DNA from: Sphingomonas naasensis
GTDB lineage: Bacteria; Pseudomonadota; Alphaproteobacteria; Sphingomonadales; Sphingomonadaceae
NCBI RefSeq assembly: GCF_004792695.1
Contig: NZ_SRXU01000003.1
Coordinates: forward strand, 310,001-374,000
Direction: 5' to 3'
DNA: 64,000 bases
In this document: in pieces, positions 17,559 through 27,212 of the stretch
How the letters are laid out: every line of letters begins with the position of its first letter
Position numbering within the stretch: position 1 is the stretch's first letter
The notes under the pieces: generated by a model
The model's database searches: none
Told to the model about the DNA's origin: nothing
What the model saw: the letters and a program-made list of their open reading frames with translations, nothing else
Translations under genes and position numbers: made by a program

Positions 17559-18590
17559 TCAGCCGCCCGATCCGTCCCAGTCGCCAAGCACGTTCGCGCG
17601 CGTGAAGCGCGCCGCGTCGGCCGCGCTCAGCATCCGCCGCATCGGCGAGGCCGGGCCCGCGCCGGGCCCGCGGCTGGCATGTTCGAACAGCCGCGCCTCT
17701 TGCGGGGTCAGCTGGCGGCGCTCGCCGTCGGGGCCCTTATAGCCCATCCACGTCCAGCCCTCGCGCTTGATGTGCGCATCCATCCAGCAATCGAGGAACA
17801 CCGATTGCCCGGTCAGGTCCATGTTGCCGCCGGCACGCCACGGCCGTCCGAGCCAGGTCGAACGCGCCGGCACGCCGGGCTCGCGGGTCAGGCGGCAGCG
17901 GGAGAAGACGAGCCCGAATTGCTGCGCCAGCGGCGTGCTCGGCGCGGTGAGGAAGCCGAACTCCCCGGCGCCCGGCACATAGCGCGTCACGATCTCGCAG
18001 CGCTCGAACCACGCCGGCGCGCCGCCGAAGATGAAATCGACGCCGCCGACGATCCGGCAATCGGCGATGCGCGCGCGCGCCTGGACGTAGAGCGTGTCCT
18101 GATAGCCTTCGAGCCAGCAACGCTCGACCAGCGTTCGATCGGCCTCGCGCCCGATCACCAGCGCCACTGCCTGCGCGCCGTTGCCGGCATTGTCGCGCTT
18201 CGCGCCGACATAGTCGAAGCTGTTGCGGATGGTGAGGTTGCGCAGCGTCGCGCCGGGCGCCGAGACGGTCAGCGTGCCGGTGCGGCCGGTGCCCCAATTG
18301 TTGCCGTCGGGATGCTTGAGACCGGCATAGGTGCCGAAGCTGAGCACCGTGCCGCGCCCGCTGCCGACGATCGTGACATTGGGCACGGCGATCGTCAGCT
18401 TCTCGATCAGCACGCCTTCGCGGACGAGGATGCGGAAGGGCCGCCCGCCCGCCGCGGCGGCGGCTTCGAGCGCCTTGCCGAGCGTGCCGGTGCGCGGATC
18501 GACGATCGCGTCCCAGCGTTCGTTCTGCGCTCGCGCGGCGACGGGAAGCACCAGCGCGCCAGCGAGCACCGTCCGTCGATCGATCATCAC
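17559..18590 (-). CDS. Pectinesterase (carbohydrate esterase family 8), exported
   Basis: The 343-residue enzyme should remove methyl esters from pectin. The N-terminus DRRTVLAGALVLPVAARAQ looks like a Tat-type export signal with twin arginines. The right-handed beta-helix family motifs follow: GNGAQAVAL, GYQDTLYVQ (near residue 160), GGVDFIFGGAPAWFE with the catalytic Asp, and TWLGRPWR near 270. The usual GTVDFIFG reads GGVDFIFG. It lies 9 bp downstream of a 2OG-oxygenase gene on the same strand and is probably co-transcribed. Periplasmic or secreted location is inferred from the signal. Confidence 0.85.
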   Translation of the reverse strand: MMIDRRTVLAGALVLPVAARAQNERWDAIVDPRTGTLGKALEAAAAAGGRPFRILVREGVLIEKLTIAVPNVTIVGSGRGTVLSFGTYAGLKHPDGNNWGTGRTGTLTVSAPGATLRNLTIRNSFDYVGAKRDNAGNGAQAVALVIGREADRTLVERCWLEGYQDTLYVQARARIADCRIVGGVDFIFGGAPAWFERCEIVTRYVPGAGEFGFLTAPSTPLAQQFGLVFSRCRLTREPGVPARSTWLGRPWRAGGNMDLTGQSVFLDCWMDAHIKREGWTWMGYKGPDGERRQLTPQEARLFEHASRGPGAGPASPMRRMLSAADAARFTRANVLGDWDGSGG

Positions 18591-18599
18591 CCCTCCCCG

Positions 18600-19199
18600 C
18601 TACCAGCGATAATTGAAGCTCACGCTGATCCTTTTGCCCTTGCCCGATCCCGCCGGAACTTCGTGACGCAGCCAGCTTTCCCAGAGCAGCACCGTGCCCG
18701 GCTCGGGCACGACCTCGATGAAGCTCTGCAGGCTTTCCGGCGCGTCGGGGCGCCGCGGCGGCGCCGCCATCATCATCGCGTGGCGCGGATCCTCGAGCTT
18801 GAGCCCGCGCGATCCCGGCGGCAGCGCGATGTAGGCGGTGCCCGAGACCACGCTGTGCGGATGGATGTGCGCGCTGTGCCCGCCCTTGCCGTCGAGCACG
18901 TTCGCCCAGAGGCTGTCGAGCTTGAGCTTCTTGCCGCCGAGCTCGAACCCGCAGGCCGCAGCGAACGACGCGACATGCCGGTCGAGCAGCCGCTTGAGAT
19001 CGGCGAACGCCGGATCGCGGATCGGCAGATCGTCGAGCGAGGCGTAGCTGGTATAGCCCGGATAGCCATGCGCCTTCGCCCAGCGCCGCCCCGCCACATC
19101 GTCCTCGGCGAGCTGGAGGCACGAGGCCTCGAGCTCCTCGATCAGCGCGGCGTCGCCGAGCGGCTGCTCATAGAGCAGGGTGGAGAAGAGCGTGCGCAT
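18600..19199 (-). CDS. TIGR02466-like putative 2OG-Fe(II) oxygenase
   Basis: The 199-residue protein resembles the TIGR02466/PF13759 family of putative 2-oxoglutarate-dependent iron oxygenases. The presumed iron ligands and co-substrate residues lie in GHSAHIHPHSVVSGTAYI (near residue 107) and LLWESWLRHEVPAGSG (near 170), and it ends in ISVSFNYRW. LDSLWANVLDGKG before the first His is also family-like. It is upstream of, and probably in one operon with, the pectinesterase gene. No substrate is known for this family. Confidence 0.8.
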   Translation of the reverse strand: MRTLFSTLLYEQPLGDAALIEELEASCLQLAEDDVAGRRWAKAHGYPGYTSYASLDDLPIRDPAFADLKRLLDRHVASFAAACGFELGGKKLKLDSLWANVLDGKGGHSAHIHPHSVVSGTAYIALPPGSRGLKLEDPRHAMMMAAPPRRPDAPESLQSFIEVVPEPGTVLLWESWLRHEVPAGSGKGKRISVSFNYRW

Positions 19200-19210
19200 C
19201 TTCCCTACTC

Positions 19211-19317
19211 CGTCACCCCGGCCTTGTGCCGGGGTCCACCGCGAGGCGAGCGGTGGTCAAGAGGTGCGAAGTCAGCCTGCGCGGCGCAGTGGACCCCGGT
19301 ACAAGACCGGGGTGACG
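19211..19317. repeat. Palindromic intergenic element downstream of proS
   Basis: This is an inverted repeat with arms CGTCACCCCGG...CCGGGGTCCAC on the left and GTGGACCCCGG...CCGGGGTGACG on the right; each arm also folds into its own hairpin. The outer 11 nt pair exactly. It lies between proS and the 2OG-oxygenase gene, both leftward, and is a clear example of the GTCA-ended repeat class in this window. Confidence 0.85.
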
Positions 19318-19340
19318 ATGCTGGTGTAAAGTGGTGCCCC

Positions 19341-20867
19341 TCAATATGCACGCGCGACCAAAATCCGCTCGACCGCGGGCGCGCCGGTGAAAATGCACGC
19401 GCCTTCCGCCGCCGCAGCATCGCCCGGCACGTTGCGGAAGGTGAGCTTCAATGCCTTGAGCCGCTCGACGACCTTGTCGAGCTCGGCCCCGCCCGGCTTC
19501 GACCAATTGACTTCGACCCAGCCCGGCTTCGCGCCGTCGAACGCCTTTTCCAGGTCGGCGAAATCGGTGATGCCGCGTGTGATGTTGGCATCCATCCGCT
19601 CGCGCGCCTGGCTGTGCAGCGCGTGCTGGATGCTCTCCAGCATCTGCGTCGCCTCGTCGACGAACTGCGCCTGCGCGACGATCGCGCTGTCGAGCTTGCC
19701 GTCCTCGCGATAGAGCCGGTCGCGGCGGATCACCGAGACGTTCGCGCCGGCGACGTCGCGCCCGCCGACCTCGATCACGATCGGCGCGCCCTTCTTGACC
19801 CAGCCCCAGCGCTTGGTCGCCGCCTTGGCGGGACGCAGATCGAGCAGCGCGCGCACCGGCTCGCCGAACACGCTGAGCACCGACAGCTGCTGCTGGAGGT
19901 TCTTGCAATAATCGACGATCGCCTGATCCTCGGGCTGATCGCGCAGCATCGGCACGATCACGATCTGCCACGGCGCGATCCGCGGCGGCACGCGCAGCCC
20001 GTCATCGTCGCCATGGACCATGATCACGCCGCCGATCATCCGGGTCGAGACGCCCCAGCTCGTCGTCTGGGCCAGCTCAAGCTCGCCCTCGGCGTTCTGG
20101 AAGCGGATGTTCTGCGCGCTGCTGAACGTGGTGCCGAGGAAGTGGCTGGTGCCCGCCTGGAGCGCCTTGCCGTCCTGCATCATCGCCTCGATGCTGTAGG
20201 TCGAGACCGCGCCCGGGAAGCGCTCATTCTCGGGCTTCTCGCCCGCGACCACCGGCATCGCGAGGCAGTCCTCGGCGAAGCTGCGATAGACTTCGAGCAT
20301 CTTGAGCGTCTCTTCGCGCGCCTCGGCCTCGCTGGCGTGCGCGGTATGGCCTTCCTGCCAGAGGAACTCGCTGGTGCGCAGGAACATCCGCGTGCGCATC
20401 TCCCAGCGCACCACGTTCGCCCATTGGTTGATCAGCACCGGCAAGTCGCGCCAGCTCTGGACCCAGCGTGAGAAGGCCGCGCCGATCACCGTCTCCGAGG
20501 TCGGGCGCACGACGAGCGGCTCTTCGAGCTTCGCCTCGGGATCGGGGACGAGCTTGCCGTCCTTCTGGACCAGCCGGTGATGCGTGACGACCGCCATCTC
20601 CTTGGCGAAGCCGTCGACATGCTCGGCCTCCTTCTCGAAATAGGAGAGCGGAATGAACAGCGGGAAATAACAATTCTCATGGCCGGTCGCCTTGATGCGA
20701 TCGTCGAGCAGGCGCTGGATGCGCTCCCAGATGCCGTAACCCCATGGCCGGATGACCATGCATCCGCGCACGCCGCTCTCCTCGGCCAGATCGGCCTCCG
20801 AGATGACGGCTTGGTACCATGCCGCGAAATCGGCTTCGCGGGTGACGTTGAGAGCGTGCTTGATCAT
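19341..20867 (-). CDS. proS: Prolyl-tRNA synthetase, archaeal/eukaryotic (short, type 3) form
   Basis: The 508-residue enzyme attaches proline to tRNAPro. The class II motifs are clear: motif 1 region GVRGCMVIRPWGYGIWERIQ near residue 35, motif 2 NQWANVVRWEMRTRMFLRTSEFLWQEGHTAH near 145-178, and the anticodon-binding domain from about residue 285. It lacks the editing insertion of the long bacterial form. The C-terminus ends with a hydrophobic-aromatic tail (LVARAY), as in archaeal-type enzymes. Most alphaproteobacteria use a different short bacterial form, so this is a lineage marker for sphingomonads as I recall them. Confidence 0.93.
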   Translation of the reverse strand: MIKHALNVTREADFAAWYQAVISEADLAEESGVRGCMVIRPWGYGIWERIQRLLDDRIKATGHENCYFPLFIPLSYFEKEAEHVDGFAKEMAVVTHHRLVQKDGKLVPDPEAKLEEPLVVRPTSETVIGAAFSRWVQSWRDLPVLINQWANVVRWEMRTRMFLRTSEFLWQEGHTAHASEAEAREETLKMLEVYRSFAEDCLAMPVVAGEKPENERFPGAVSTYSIEAMMQDGKALQAGTSHFLGTTFSSAQNIRFQNAEGELELAQTTSWGVSTRMIGGVIMVHGDDDGLRVPPRIAPWQIVIVPMLRDQPEDQAIVDYCKNLQQQLSVLSVFGEPVRALLDLRPAKAATKRWGWVKKGAPIVIEVGGRDVAGANVSVIRRDRLYREDGKLDSAIVAQAQFVDEATQMLESIQHALHSQARERMDANITRGITDFADLEKAFDGAKPGWVEVNWSKPGGAELDKVVERLKALKLTFRNVPGDAAAAEGACIFTGAPAVERILVARAY

Positions 20868-20964
20868 GCTCCGGGCACTAGCGCCAATGCCCCGCCGGTC
20901 AAGGCGGCGCGCTTGCGCGGCCGCGTCGGCGATGGTCTAACCCGCGGTTCGAGGGGGAATTCAC

Positions 20965-21759
20965 ATGACAGAACGATCGCGCGGGGGAGACCCGCTCTGG
21001 GCAGTGGCGCTCGGGATTCTGCTGTTTCTGGCGCTGACCGCGGGCGGCGTGACCGCAGCGGTCTATTTCGCCAAAACCGGCTTCGCGAAGCGCACCTCGC
21101 CCGAGGCGGTCGACACGGCGCTGACCGCGGACCCCGATTCGGCCGCGATGATCGAGGCGATGCAGGAAAGCTATCCCGAGGATTATGCGAAGATCCGGAT
21201 CGCCGTCTCGGAGAGCGCCCGCCGCGGCGCGGCGCCGGCATCGCTGCACGTCGAGACCTTCCAGTTGATGCGCAACGCCGCGCTCGCGCATCTCCCTGAG
21301 CTCGCCCAGGCGCCGCATGCCGAGCTCGCGGCGTACACCGCCGCCGAATCGCGCATGCTCGCGGCCCTCGAGACCGACGATCTGACGCTCTGCGCCCGCT
21401 ACATCATGCGCGGTTTCGGGCCGGGCGAAGTCCTTTCGCCGGAGGCCCGGATCGCGCTCGCCGAAATGGGCGTCGCCCAGTGGCGGGGCGCCGCCGCGGG
21501 GCGCGATCAGCCGGTGAAGCGCAAGGTGGGGGCCGCGCTCGCGCCGCGCGATGCGGAAGCGCTGGTCGCCGCGATGCGAAAACAGGGTATGGACGACAGG
21601 GATCTCGAGGTTTTCAGCACACCCGGGCTCTGGGTGCGTGCAGCACCTGCGCAGCAATGCGCCGTCGGCAAATGGCTGATCGACGCGATCGGCACATTGC
21701 CGGCCGAGCAGTCGGACCGCGTCGCGGCATGGCTTATCCTCCAGAAGCGTCTGAAATAA
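20965..21759 (+). CDS. Hypothetical single-pass membrane protein
   Basis: The 264-residue protein has one N-terminal membrane helix (WAVALGILLFLALTAGGVTAAVYFA) and a long, mainly helical, soluble domain that would be periplasmic. Two cysteines, one in LTLCARYIM and one in PAQQCAVGK, could form a disulfide. I recognise no family. The start at 20965 follows GAGGGGGA, a good ribosome-binding site. It is divergent from proS and followed by the EamA transporter gene after about 50 bp, so the two may be co-transcribed. Confidence 0.75.
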   Translation: MTERSRGGDPLWAVALGILLFLALTAGGVTAAVYFAKTGFAKRTSPEAVDTALTADPDSAAMIEAMQESYPEDYAKIRIAVSESARRGAAPASLHVETFQLMRNAALAHLPELAQAPHAELAAYTAAESRMLAALETDDLTLCARYIMRGFGPGEVLSPEARIALAEMGVAQWRGAAAGRDQPVKRKVGAALAPRDAEALVAAMRKQGMDDRDLEVFSTPGLWVRAAPAQQCAVGKWLIDAIGTLPAEQSDRVAAWLILQKRLK

Positions 21760-21808
21760 GGGCCATTCCCTGCTTGTGAACGCTTCCCGCAACGCCTAGC
21801 GCAACGCG

Positions 21809-22720
21809 ATGCCCGCCAGAGACGAACGCATCTTCGCCGGCCTTGCGCTGCGCCTCTTCGCGGTTGCCTGCCTGTCGACCATGTCTGCGCTGATCAAGCT
21901 CGCCGAGACGCGCGGCGCGACGCTGGCCGAGACGATGTTCCACCGCCAGCTCTGGGCCGTGCCGATCGTCACGGCGTGGATCATGATCGGGCCCGGGCTC
22001 GGCTCGATCCGCACGCAGCGTTTCGGCGCGCATGTCACGCGCACCGCGATCGGGCTTACCGGGATGGTGTTCACCTTCGGCGCGGTGCTGCTGCTGCCGC
22101 TCGCCGAGGCGACGACGCTCAACTTCACCGTGCCGATTTTCGCGACGCTGCTCGGCGCGCTGGTGCTGCGCGAGAAGACTGGCTGGCACCGCTGGGGCGC
22201 GGTGGTCGTCGGGTTCGTCGGCGTGCTCGTCGTCGCCCAGCCGGGCAGCGGCCAATTCCCGCTGTTCGGCGCCTTTGTCGGGCTGATGGCGGCGCTGTTC
22301 GTCGCGATCGTCGCGATCACGCTCAGGCAGATCGGCAAGACCGAGAGCGCCGGCACCACGGTGTTCTGGTTCTCGGTGCTGTCGCTGCCGCCGCTCGGCC
22401 TCGTCTACAGCTTCCAGCTCCAGTCGCACGACTGGTTGACCTGGGCGAACCTCGTCGCGATCGGGCTGGTCGGCGGCGTCGCCCAGCTCGCGCTCACCGC
22501 CTCGGTGCGCTTCGCGCCCGTCGCCACCGTGATTCCGATGGACTATTCGAGCCTGATCTGGGGCACCTTCTACGGGTGGCTGATCTTCGGCGCATGGCCG
22601 ACGCCCTGGACGTGGATCGGCGCGCCGATCATCATCGCGAGCGGGCTCTACATCGTCTGGCGCGAGCGCGTGCTCCATCTGCGCCAGACCGAGAGCGTCA
22701 CCGACGCGGCGACCTCATGA
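21809..22720 (+). CDS. EamA/DMT family transporter
   Basis: The 303-residue integral membrane protein has the two EamA halves, each with five helices: residues 8-140 (LFAVACLSTMSALIKLAETRG, GMVFTFGAVLLLPLAEATT) and 145-290 (LFGAFVGLMAALFVAIVAI, VATVIPMDYSSLIWGTFYG). The second half ends with WTWIGAPIIIASGLYIVWRE, typical of the family. It probably exports or imports a small metabolite; substrate unknown. It ends next to the convergent DUF938 gene, with no spacer. Confidence 0.88.
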   Translation: MPARDERIFAGLALRLFAVACLSTMSALIKLAETRGATLAETMFHRQLWAVPIVTAWIMIGPGLGSIRTQRFGAHVTRTAIGLTGMVFTFGAVLLLPLAEATTLNFTVPIFATLLGALVLREKTGWHRWGAVVVGFVGVLVVAQPGSGQFPLFGAFVGLMAALFVAIVAITLRQIGKTESAGTTVFWFSVLSLPPLGLVYSFQLQSHDWLTWANLVAIGLVGGVAQLALTASVRFAPVATVIPMDYSSLIWGTFYGWLIFGAWPTPWTWIGAPIIIASGLYIVWRERVLHLRQTESVTDAATS

Positions 22721-23308
22721 GCGCCGCAGCACGAGGCTGAGATTGTTCGCCGGCATCGGCACGATCCGCTCGAGCCGGAGCCCCTGCGCCAGCGCGGCGG
22801 CGGAGACGTCCGCGACATGGCGCAGCCCCCAGGCAGGGTTGCGCCCCTTGAGCGAGACGTCGAACGCCTCGTTCGATTCGGCGGTCGGCACGCCCTGCTG
22901 ACGATAGGGGCCGTAGAGGATCAACGGCGCGCCCGGTGCGAGCAGCCGCCCTGCCCCCGCCATCAGCCCGAGAGTCGCCTCCCATGGGCTGATATGAACC
23001 ATGTTGACGCAGAGGATCGCGTCGGCAGCGGCGATCGGCCAGTCGGGCTGCGCCGCATCGAGCGCCACCGGCGGCGCCACATTGGCCAGCCCGGCGCACC
23101 AATCGGCGATCGAGGCGAGCGCATCCGCATCAGGATCGCTCGGCTGCCAGCGCAATCCGGAGAAGCGTTCGGCGAAGAAGGCGCAATGCTCGCCGCTGCC
23201 GCTCGCTATTTCGAGCACGGTGCCGTGCGCCGGCAGCGCCTCGGCGAGGACGGCGGCGATCGGCTCGCGGTTGCGCGCGGTCGCGGGGGCGTGGCGCCGC
23301 GCGCTCAC
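22715..23308 (-). CDS. DUF938 family SAM-dependent methyltransferase-like protein
   Basis: The 197-residue protein begins ARRHAPATARNREPI and has the SAM-binding motif VLEIASGSGEHCAFFAE, WQPSDPDADALASI, CVNMVHISPWEAT and the C-terminal PANNLSLVLRR. All are hallmarks of DUF938. The GTG at 23308 overlaps the stop of the upstream CcdC-like gene (GTGA), so the two are translationally coupled. The 3' end also overlaps the convergent EamA gene by a few bases. The substrate is unknown. Confidence 0.85.
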   Translation of the reverse strand: MSARRHAPATARNREPIAAVLAEALPAHGTVLEIASGSGEHCAFFAERFSGLRWQPSDPDADALASIADWCAGLANVAPPVALDAAQPDWPIAAADAILCVNMVHISPWEATLGLMAGAGRLLAPGAPLILYGPYRQQGVPTAESNEAFDVSLKGRNPAWGLRHVADVSAAALAQGLRLERIVPMPANNLSLVLRRS

Positions 23309-23823
23309 AGCGCGCGCGCCGCTGCGAGCAGCCGGCGGGCGCGCAGCCACATTTCGAGCCGCTGCGTCGCGAGCAGCCCCAGCGCGAACGCGATCAGCAC
23401 GTCGGTGACGGTCATCACGTCGAGCGCCGGGCCGCCGAATTGCGCGGTGTTGCGCGCGGCGCTGCGCACCACGATCAGCCCGAGGATCAGCAGCAACGCC
23501 GCCGGCGAGGTGCGTTGCGAGATCGCATGCGTCTCGGGATCGACCTCGATCCGCATCATCCGTCCGCGCTGCCAGCCCAGTCCGATCCCGGCGGCGAGCG
23601 CGGCGAGGCACCAGAGCCAGGCCAGCCCGATCGGCGGGTGCGCCTGGAAGGTCACGGTCGCGATCACGATATAGAGTGCGGGGACGATCCAGAGCCGCTC
23701 GATCTTGAGCGGACGCGCGCGTCCGACGCTGCGCAGGCGAAACGCCATGACCACAGCGATGACGGCGACGGGAATCGCATAGCGAACCCAATCGGAGGGA
23801 GCATGGGCGGGGTTCATGCCCAT
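23305..23823 (-). CDS. CcdC-like (DUF1453) membrane protein
   Basis: The 172-residue protein has about five membrane helices, beginning WVRYAIPVAVIAVVMAF near residue 12. The segment GRMMRIEVDPETHAISQRTSPAAL in the middle is the family hallmark, and LILGLIVVRSAARN follows. CcdC-like proteins have been linked to cytochrome c biogenesis in Bacillus, but this is not established here. The ATG at 23823 follows GGGAAG. It overlaps the DUF938 gene. Confidence 0.75.
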   Translation of the reverse strand: MGMNPAHAPSDWVRYAIPVAVIAVVMAFRLRSVGRARPLKIERLWIVPALYIVIATVTFQAHPPIGLAWLWCLAALAAGIGLGWQRGRMMRIEVDPETHAISQRTSPAALLLILGLIVVRSAARNTAQFGGPALDVMTVTDVLIAFALGLLATQRLEMWLRARRLLAAARAL

Positions 23824-23860
23824 GATCTTCCCGAAAGCGGCGGGCCGTGCAAGCCCGGGC

Positions 23861-24253
23861 TCAGGCCTTGCTCTTGCCCTTGCGCGCCGGATAGCGGCTG
23901 TCGTTGCCACCCAGCATGAAGGACGCCGCCAGCTTGGCGCGCGCCGCTTCGGCCGCGGCGGCCTTTTCGGCCTTCTCGGCTGCAGCCTTGTTGGCGGCTT
24001 CGCGCTCGGCGGCGAGCTTCGCCGCCTCGGCATCGGCCTTGGCCTTTTCGACCGCAGCCTTGTCGGCCTCGATCGATGCCAGCTTCGCCGCGCGGGCATC
24101 GGCCTCGGCCTTTTCGCGGGCGAGGCGTGCGGCCTTGCGCTCGGCCAGTTCGGCCTCGCTCAGCTTGGGCTTCGCCTTGAGCATCTCGAGCGCCTTCTTC
24201 TTGGCCTCAGCCGAGCGATTGGCGCGATCGTTGAACGTATCGTTGTAACTCAT
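23861..24253 (-). CDS. DUF6481 family protein, alanine/lysine-rich coiled coil
   Basis: The 130-residue protein is almost entirely one charged coiled coil: a short head MSYNDTFNDRANRSAEAKKK, then Ala/Glu/Lys-rich heptads from residue 35 to 110, and a basic tail ending RYPARKGKSKA. This head and composition match DUF6481, which I associate with sphingomonads. Function unknown; RNA or nucleoid association would be a guess. It lies 25 bp downstream of gcvPB on the same strand and may share its transcript. Confidence 0.8.
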   Translation of the reverse strand: MSYNDTFNDRANRSAEAKKKALEMLKAKPKLSEAELAERKAARLAREKAEADARAAKLASIEADKAAVEKAKADAEAAKLAAEREAANKAAAEKAEKAAAAEAARAKLAASFMLGGNDSRYPARKGKSKA

Positions 24254-24278
24254 TCTCTACTCAAAACTCCTCAGCGGC

Positions 24279-25850
24279 TCACTCGGCCGCCTCTGCCCGT
24301 ACGGGCGCTTTCCAGACAAGGACCGGCTTGCGCGCCGCAAGCGTCTCGTCGAGACGCCGGCGCGGCGCATGATGCGGCGCGGTCTTGACCGTCGGGTCGC
24401 CGTTCCGCGCCCGCGCTGCAACCGAACGGAAGGCGCCGATGAACTGATCCAGCGTCGCCTTCGATTCGGTTTCGGTGGGCTCTACCAGCATTGCACCATG
24501 TACGACGAGGGGGAAATATACCGTCATCGGATGGAAGCCCTCGTCGATCAGCCCCTTGGCCACGTCGATCGTCGAGAATCCCTCGGGCAATCCCTTATCG
24601 CTGAAGATCGCCTCGTGCATGCACGGACCCGATTTGGCGAAAGGCGCGTCGAGCACATCCTCCATCGAGCGCAGGATGTAATTGGCGTTGAGCACCGAAT
24701 CCTCGGCGACCTGGCGCAGCCCGTCCGCGCCGTGGCTGAGGATATAGGTCAGCGCCCGGGTGAACATCCCCATCTGGCCGTGGAACGCGACCATCCGGCC
24801 GAAGCTCGACGCGTGATGCTCGCCCGCGGTCTCTTCCTCGACCAGCACGAACTGCTCGCCCTGCTTCTCGACGAACGGCAGCGGCGCATAGGGCGTCAGC
24901 GCTTCCGAGAACACCACCGGCCCCGAGCCCGGCCCGCCGCCGCCATGCGGAGTCGAGAAGGTCTTGTGCAAATTGATGTGCATCGCATCGATGCCGAGAT
25001 CGCCCGGGCGCACCCGGCCGACGATCGCGTTGAAGTTCGCCCCGTCGCAATAGACGAAGCCGCCCGCCGCGTGGACCGCCTCGGAAATCTCGCGCATGTC
25101 GGGCTCGAACAGCCCGCAGGTGTTCGGGTTGGTGATCATCACCCCCGCCACGTCCGGCCCCAGCCGCGCCTTGAGCGCTTCGAGGTTCACCCGGCCGGCC
25201 TCGGTCGCCGGAATGTCCTCGACCGAGAAGCCCGCGAATGCCGCGGTGGCCGGGTTGGTGCCGTGCGCGCTCTCGGGAACCAGCAGCACTTTCCGCGCCT
25301 GCTGCCCCTTGGCGTCGAGCGCCGCGCGAATCGCCAGCACGCCGCACAGCTCGCCATGCGCGCCGGCCTTGGGGCTCATCGCCACCGAATGCATGCCGGT
25401 CAGCGTCACCAGCCAGTGCGCGAGCTGGTGGATCACTTCGAACGCGCCCTGGCAGGCATCGACCGGCGTGAGCGGGTGGAGATCGGCGAAACCGGGAAGC
25501 CGCGCCATCCGCTCGTTGAGCCGCGGGTTATGCTTCATCGTGCACGAGCCGAGCGGGAACAGCCCGAGGTCGATCGCGTAATTCTGGCGGCTGAGGCGGG
25601 TGTAATGCCGCACCGCCTCGGGCTCGGACAGGCCGGGAAGCCCGATCGTGCGCGAACGCTCGAGCCCGCCCAGCCGCGACTTGCCCGACGGCGCCTCGCC
25701 GAAATCCACCCCAGTCGTCTCGGTCGATCCGATCTCGAAGATCAGCGGCTCTTCGAGCATCAGCGCACGGTTGCCGGTGAAGGTCCCGCCCGAAGCTTCG
25801 CCTGCCTGCGGGGTGGTGGGGCGCCAGCCCGACTGGTTGATGTTGCTCAT
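24279..25850 (-). CDS. gcvPB: Glycine dehydrogenase (decarboxylating) subunit 2
   Basis: The 523-residue subunit pairs with GcvPA to form the PLP-dependent P-protein of the glycine cleavage system. The PLP lysine is Lys296 in [34 protein letters not shown] near residue 97 and [13 protein letters not shown] near 158 are typical. The C-terminal tail ([16 protein letters not shown]) is ordinary. The ATG at 25850 overlaps the gcvPA stop by 4 nt and follows GAGGAGG, giving translational coupling with its partner. Confidence 0.96.
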   Translation of the reverse strand: MSNINQSGWRPTTPQAGEASGGTFTGNRALMLEEPLIFEIGSTETTGVDFGEAPSGKSRLGGLERSRTIGLPGLSEPEAVRHYTRLSRQNYAIDLGLFPLGSCTMKHNPRLNERMARLPGFADLHPLTPVDACQGAFEVIHQLAHWLVTLTGMHSVAMSPKAGAHGELCGVLAIRAALDAKGQQARKVLLVPESAHGTNPATAAFAGFSVEDIPATEAGRVNLEALKARLGPDVAGVMITNPNTCGLFEPDMREISEAVHAAGGFVYCDGANFNAIVGRVRPGDLGIDAMHINLHKTFSTPHGGGGPGSGPVVFSEALTPYAPLPFVEKQGEQFVLVEEETAGEHHASSFGRMVAFHGQMGMFTRALTYILSHGADGLRQVAEDSVLNANYILRSMEDVLDAPFAKSGPCMHEAIFSDKGLPEGFSTIDVAKGLIDEGFHPMTVYFPLVVHGAMLVEPTETESKATLDQFIGAFRSVAARARNGDPTVKTAPHHAPRRRLDETLAARKPVLVWKAPVRAEAAE

Positions 25851-27205
25851 GCCAGCGCCTCCTCGAGCGCGGAGGCAAGCGTCTCGACGTCCTCCTCAGT
25901 GGTGGTTTCGGTGACTGCGACGATCAGGCCGTTCTGGAGTTCGGCCGCACCCGGATAGAGCCGGCCGAGCGACACGCCCGCAAGGATGCCCTTGTCCGCG
26001 AGCGCACGGACGACCGGGCGCGCTTCCTTCGACAGCTTCAGCGTGAACTCGTTGAAGAAGCGATCGGTGACCAGCTCGACGCCATCGACTTCGGCCAGCC
26101 GGTCGGCAGCGGCGCTCGCCGCGACATGATTGATCTCGGCAAGGCGGCGCAGGCCGGCTTCGCCCAGCAGGGTCATGTGCGCCGACATCGCCAGCGCGCA
26201 GAGCACCGAGCTGGTGCAGATGTTCGACGTCGCCTTCTCGCGACGGATATGTTGCTCGCGCGTCGACAGCGTCAGCACGAAGCCGCGCTTGCCCTCGGCA
26301 TCGACGGTCTCGCCGCAGAGCCGGCCCGGCATCTGGCGAACCAATTTGTCCGAACAGGCGAACAGCCCGACATAGGGCCCGCCGAACTGGAGCCCGACGC
26401 CAATCGACTGGCCCTCGCCGACGACGATGTCGGCGCCCATCTCGCCGGGTGACTTGATCGCCCCCAGCGCCACCGGCTCGGTGACCACCGCGATCAGCAG
26501 CGCCTTCTTCGCGCGGCACGCCTCGGCGAGCGCGCTCATGTCCTCGATCCGGCCGAGGATGTCGGGATATTGGACCACGACGCAGCTGGTGTCGTCGTCG
26601 ATCTGGTTGATCAGGTCGAGCGTGTCGGGCTCGGGCGAGAAGGTCGGCAGCGAGGTGACCAGCTGATCGCCGGTGAACTTCGCCATCGTGTTGGCGACCG
26701 ACACGTAATGCGGGTGGAGCCCGCCCGAGAGGATCGCCTTGCCGCGCTTGGTCACACGACGCGCCATCACGATCGCTTCCCAGCACGCGGTCGAGCCGTC
26801 GTACATCGACGCGTTCGCCACGTCGCAGCCGAGCAGCCGTGCGACCTGGGTCTGGAACTCGAACATCACCTGCAGCGTGCCCTGAGCGATCTCGGGCTGG
26901 TACGGCGTGTACGCGGTCAGGAACTCGCCGCGCTGGATGATGTGATCCACCGACGCCGGCACATGGTGCCGATAAGCCCCTGCCCCGAGGAAGAACGGCA
27001 CGTCGCCCGCGGCGAGGTTCTTCTTCGCCAGCGCCGACATGTGGCGCTCGACGGCGAGCTCGCTCGCGTGGAGCGGCAGGCCATGGATCGGGCCGTCGAG
27101 CTGCGCCGCGGCGGGCACGTCGACGAACAGGTCGTCGACCGACTTGGCGCCGATCGTGGCGAGCATCGCCTGACGGTCGGACTGGGTAAGGGGAAGGTAG
27201 CGCAT
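25847..27205 (-). CDS. gcvPA: Glycine dehydrogenase (decarboxylating) subunit 1
   Basis: The 452-residue subunit 1 of the split P-protein begins [20 protein letters not shown], the family N-terminus. [34 protein letters not shown] and [18 protein letters not shown] are typical. The ATG at 27205 is chosen; a longer in-frame reading would run back through the palindromic element and gcvH. It follows gcvH after the 150-bp repeat and overlaps gcvPB, so the operon order is T-H-P1-P2. Confidence 0.95.
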   Translation of the reverse strand: MRYLPLTQSDRQAMLATIGAKSVDDLFVDVPAAAQLDGPIHGLPLHASELAVERHMSALAKKNLAAGDVPFFLGAGAYRHHVPASVDHIIQRGEFLTAYTPYQPEIAQGTLQVMFEFQTQVARLLGCDVANASMYDGSTACWEAIVMARRVTKRGKAILSGGLHPHYVSVANTMAKFTGDQLVTSLPTFSPEPDTLDLINQIDDDTSCVVVQYPDILGRIEDMSALAEACRAKKALLIAVVTEPVALGAIKSPGEMGADIVVGEGQSIGVGLQFGGPYVGLFACSDKLVRQMPGRLCGETVDAEGKRGFVLTLSTREQHIRREKATSNICTSSVLCALAMSAHMTLLGEAGLRRLAEINHVAASAAADRLAEVDGVELVTDRFFNEFTLKLSKEARPVVRALADKGILAGVSLGRLYPGAAELQNGLIVAVTETTTEEDVETLASALEEALA

Positions 27206-27212
27206 CGAAACG

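Noticed and set aside
17679..20471. A 930-codon open frame on the plus strand spanning pectinesterase, oxygenase and proS
   Set aside because: It crosses three well-supported minus-strand genes and a repeat; the translation resembles none of the known families.
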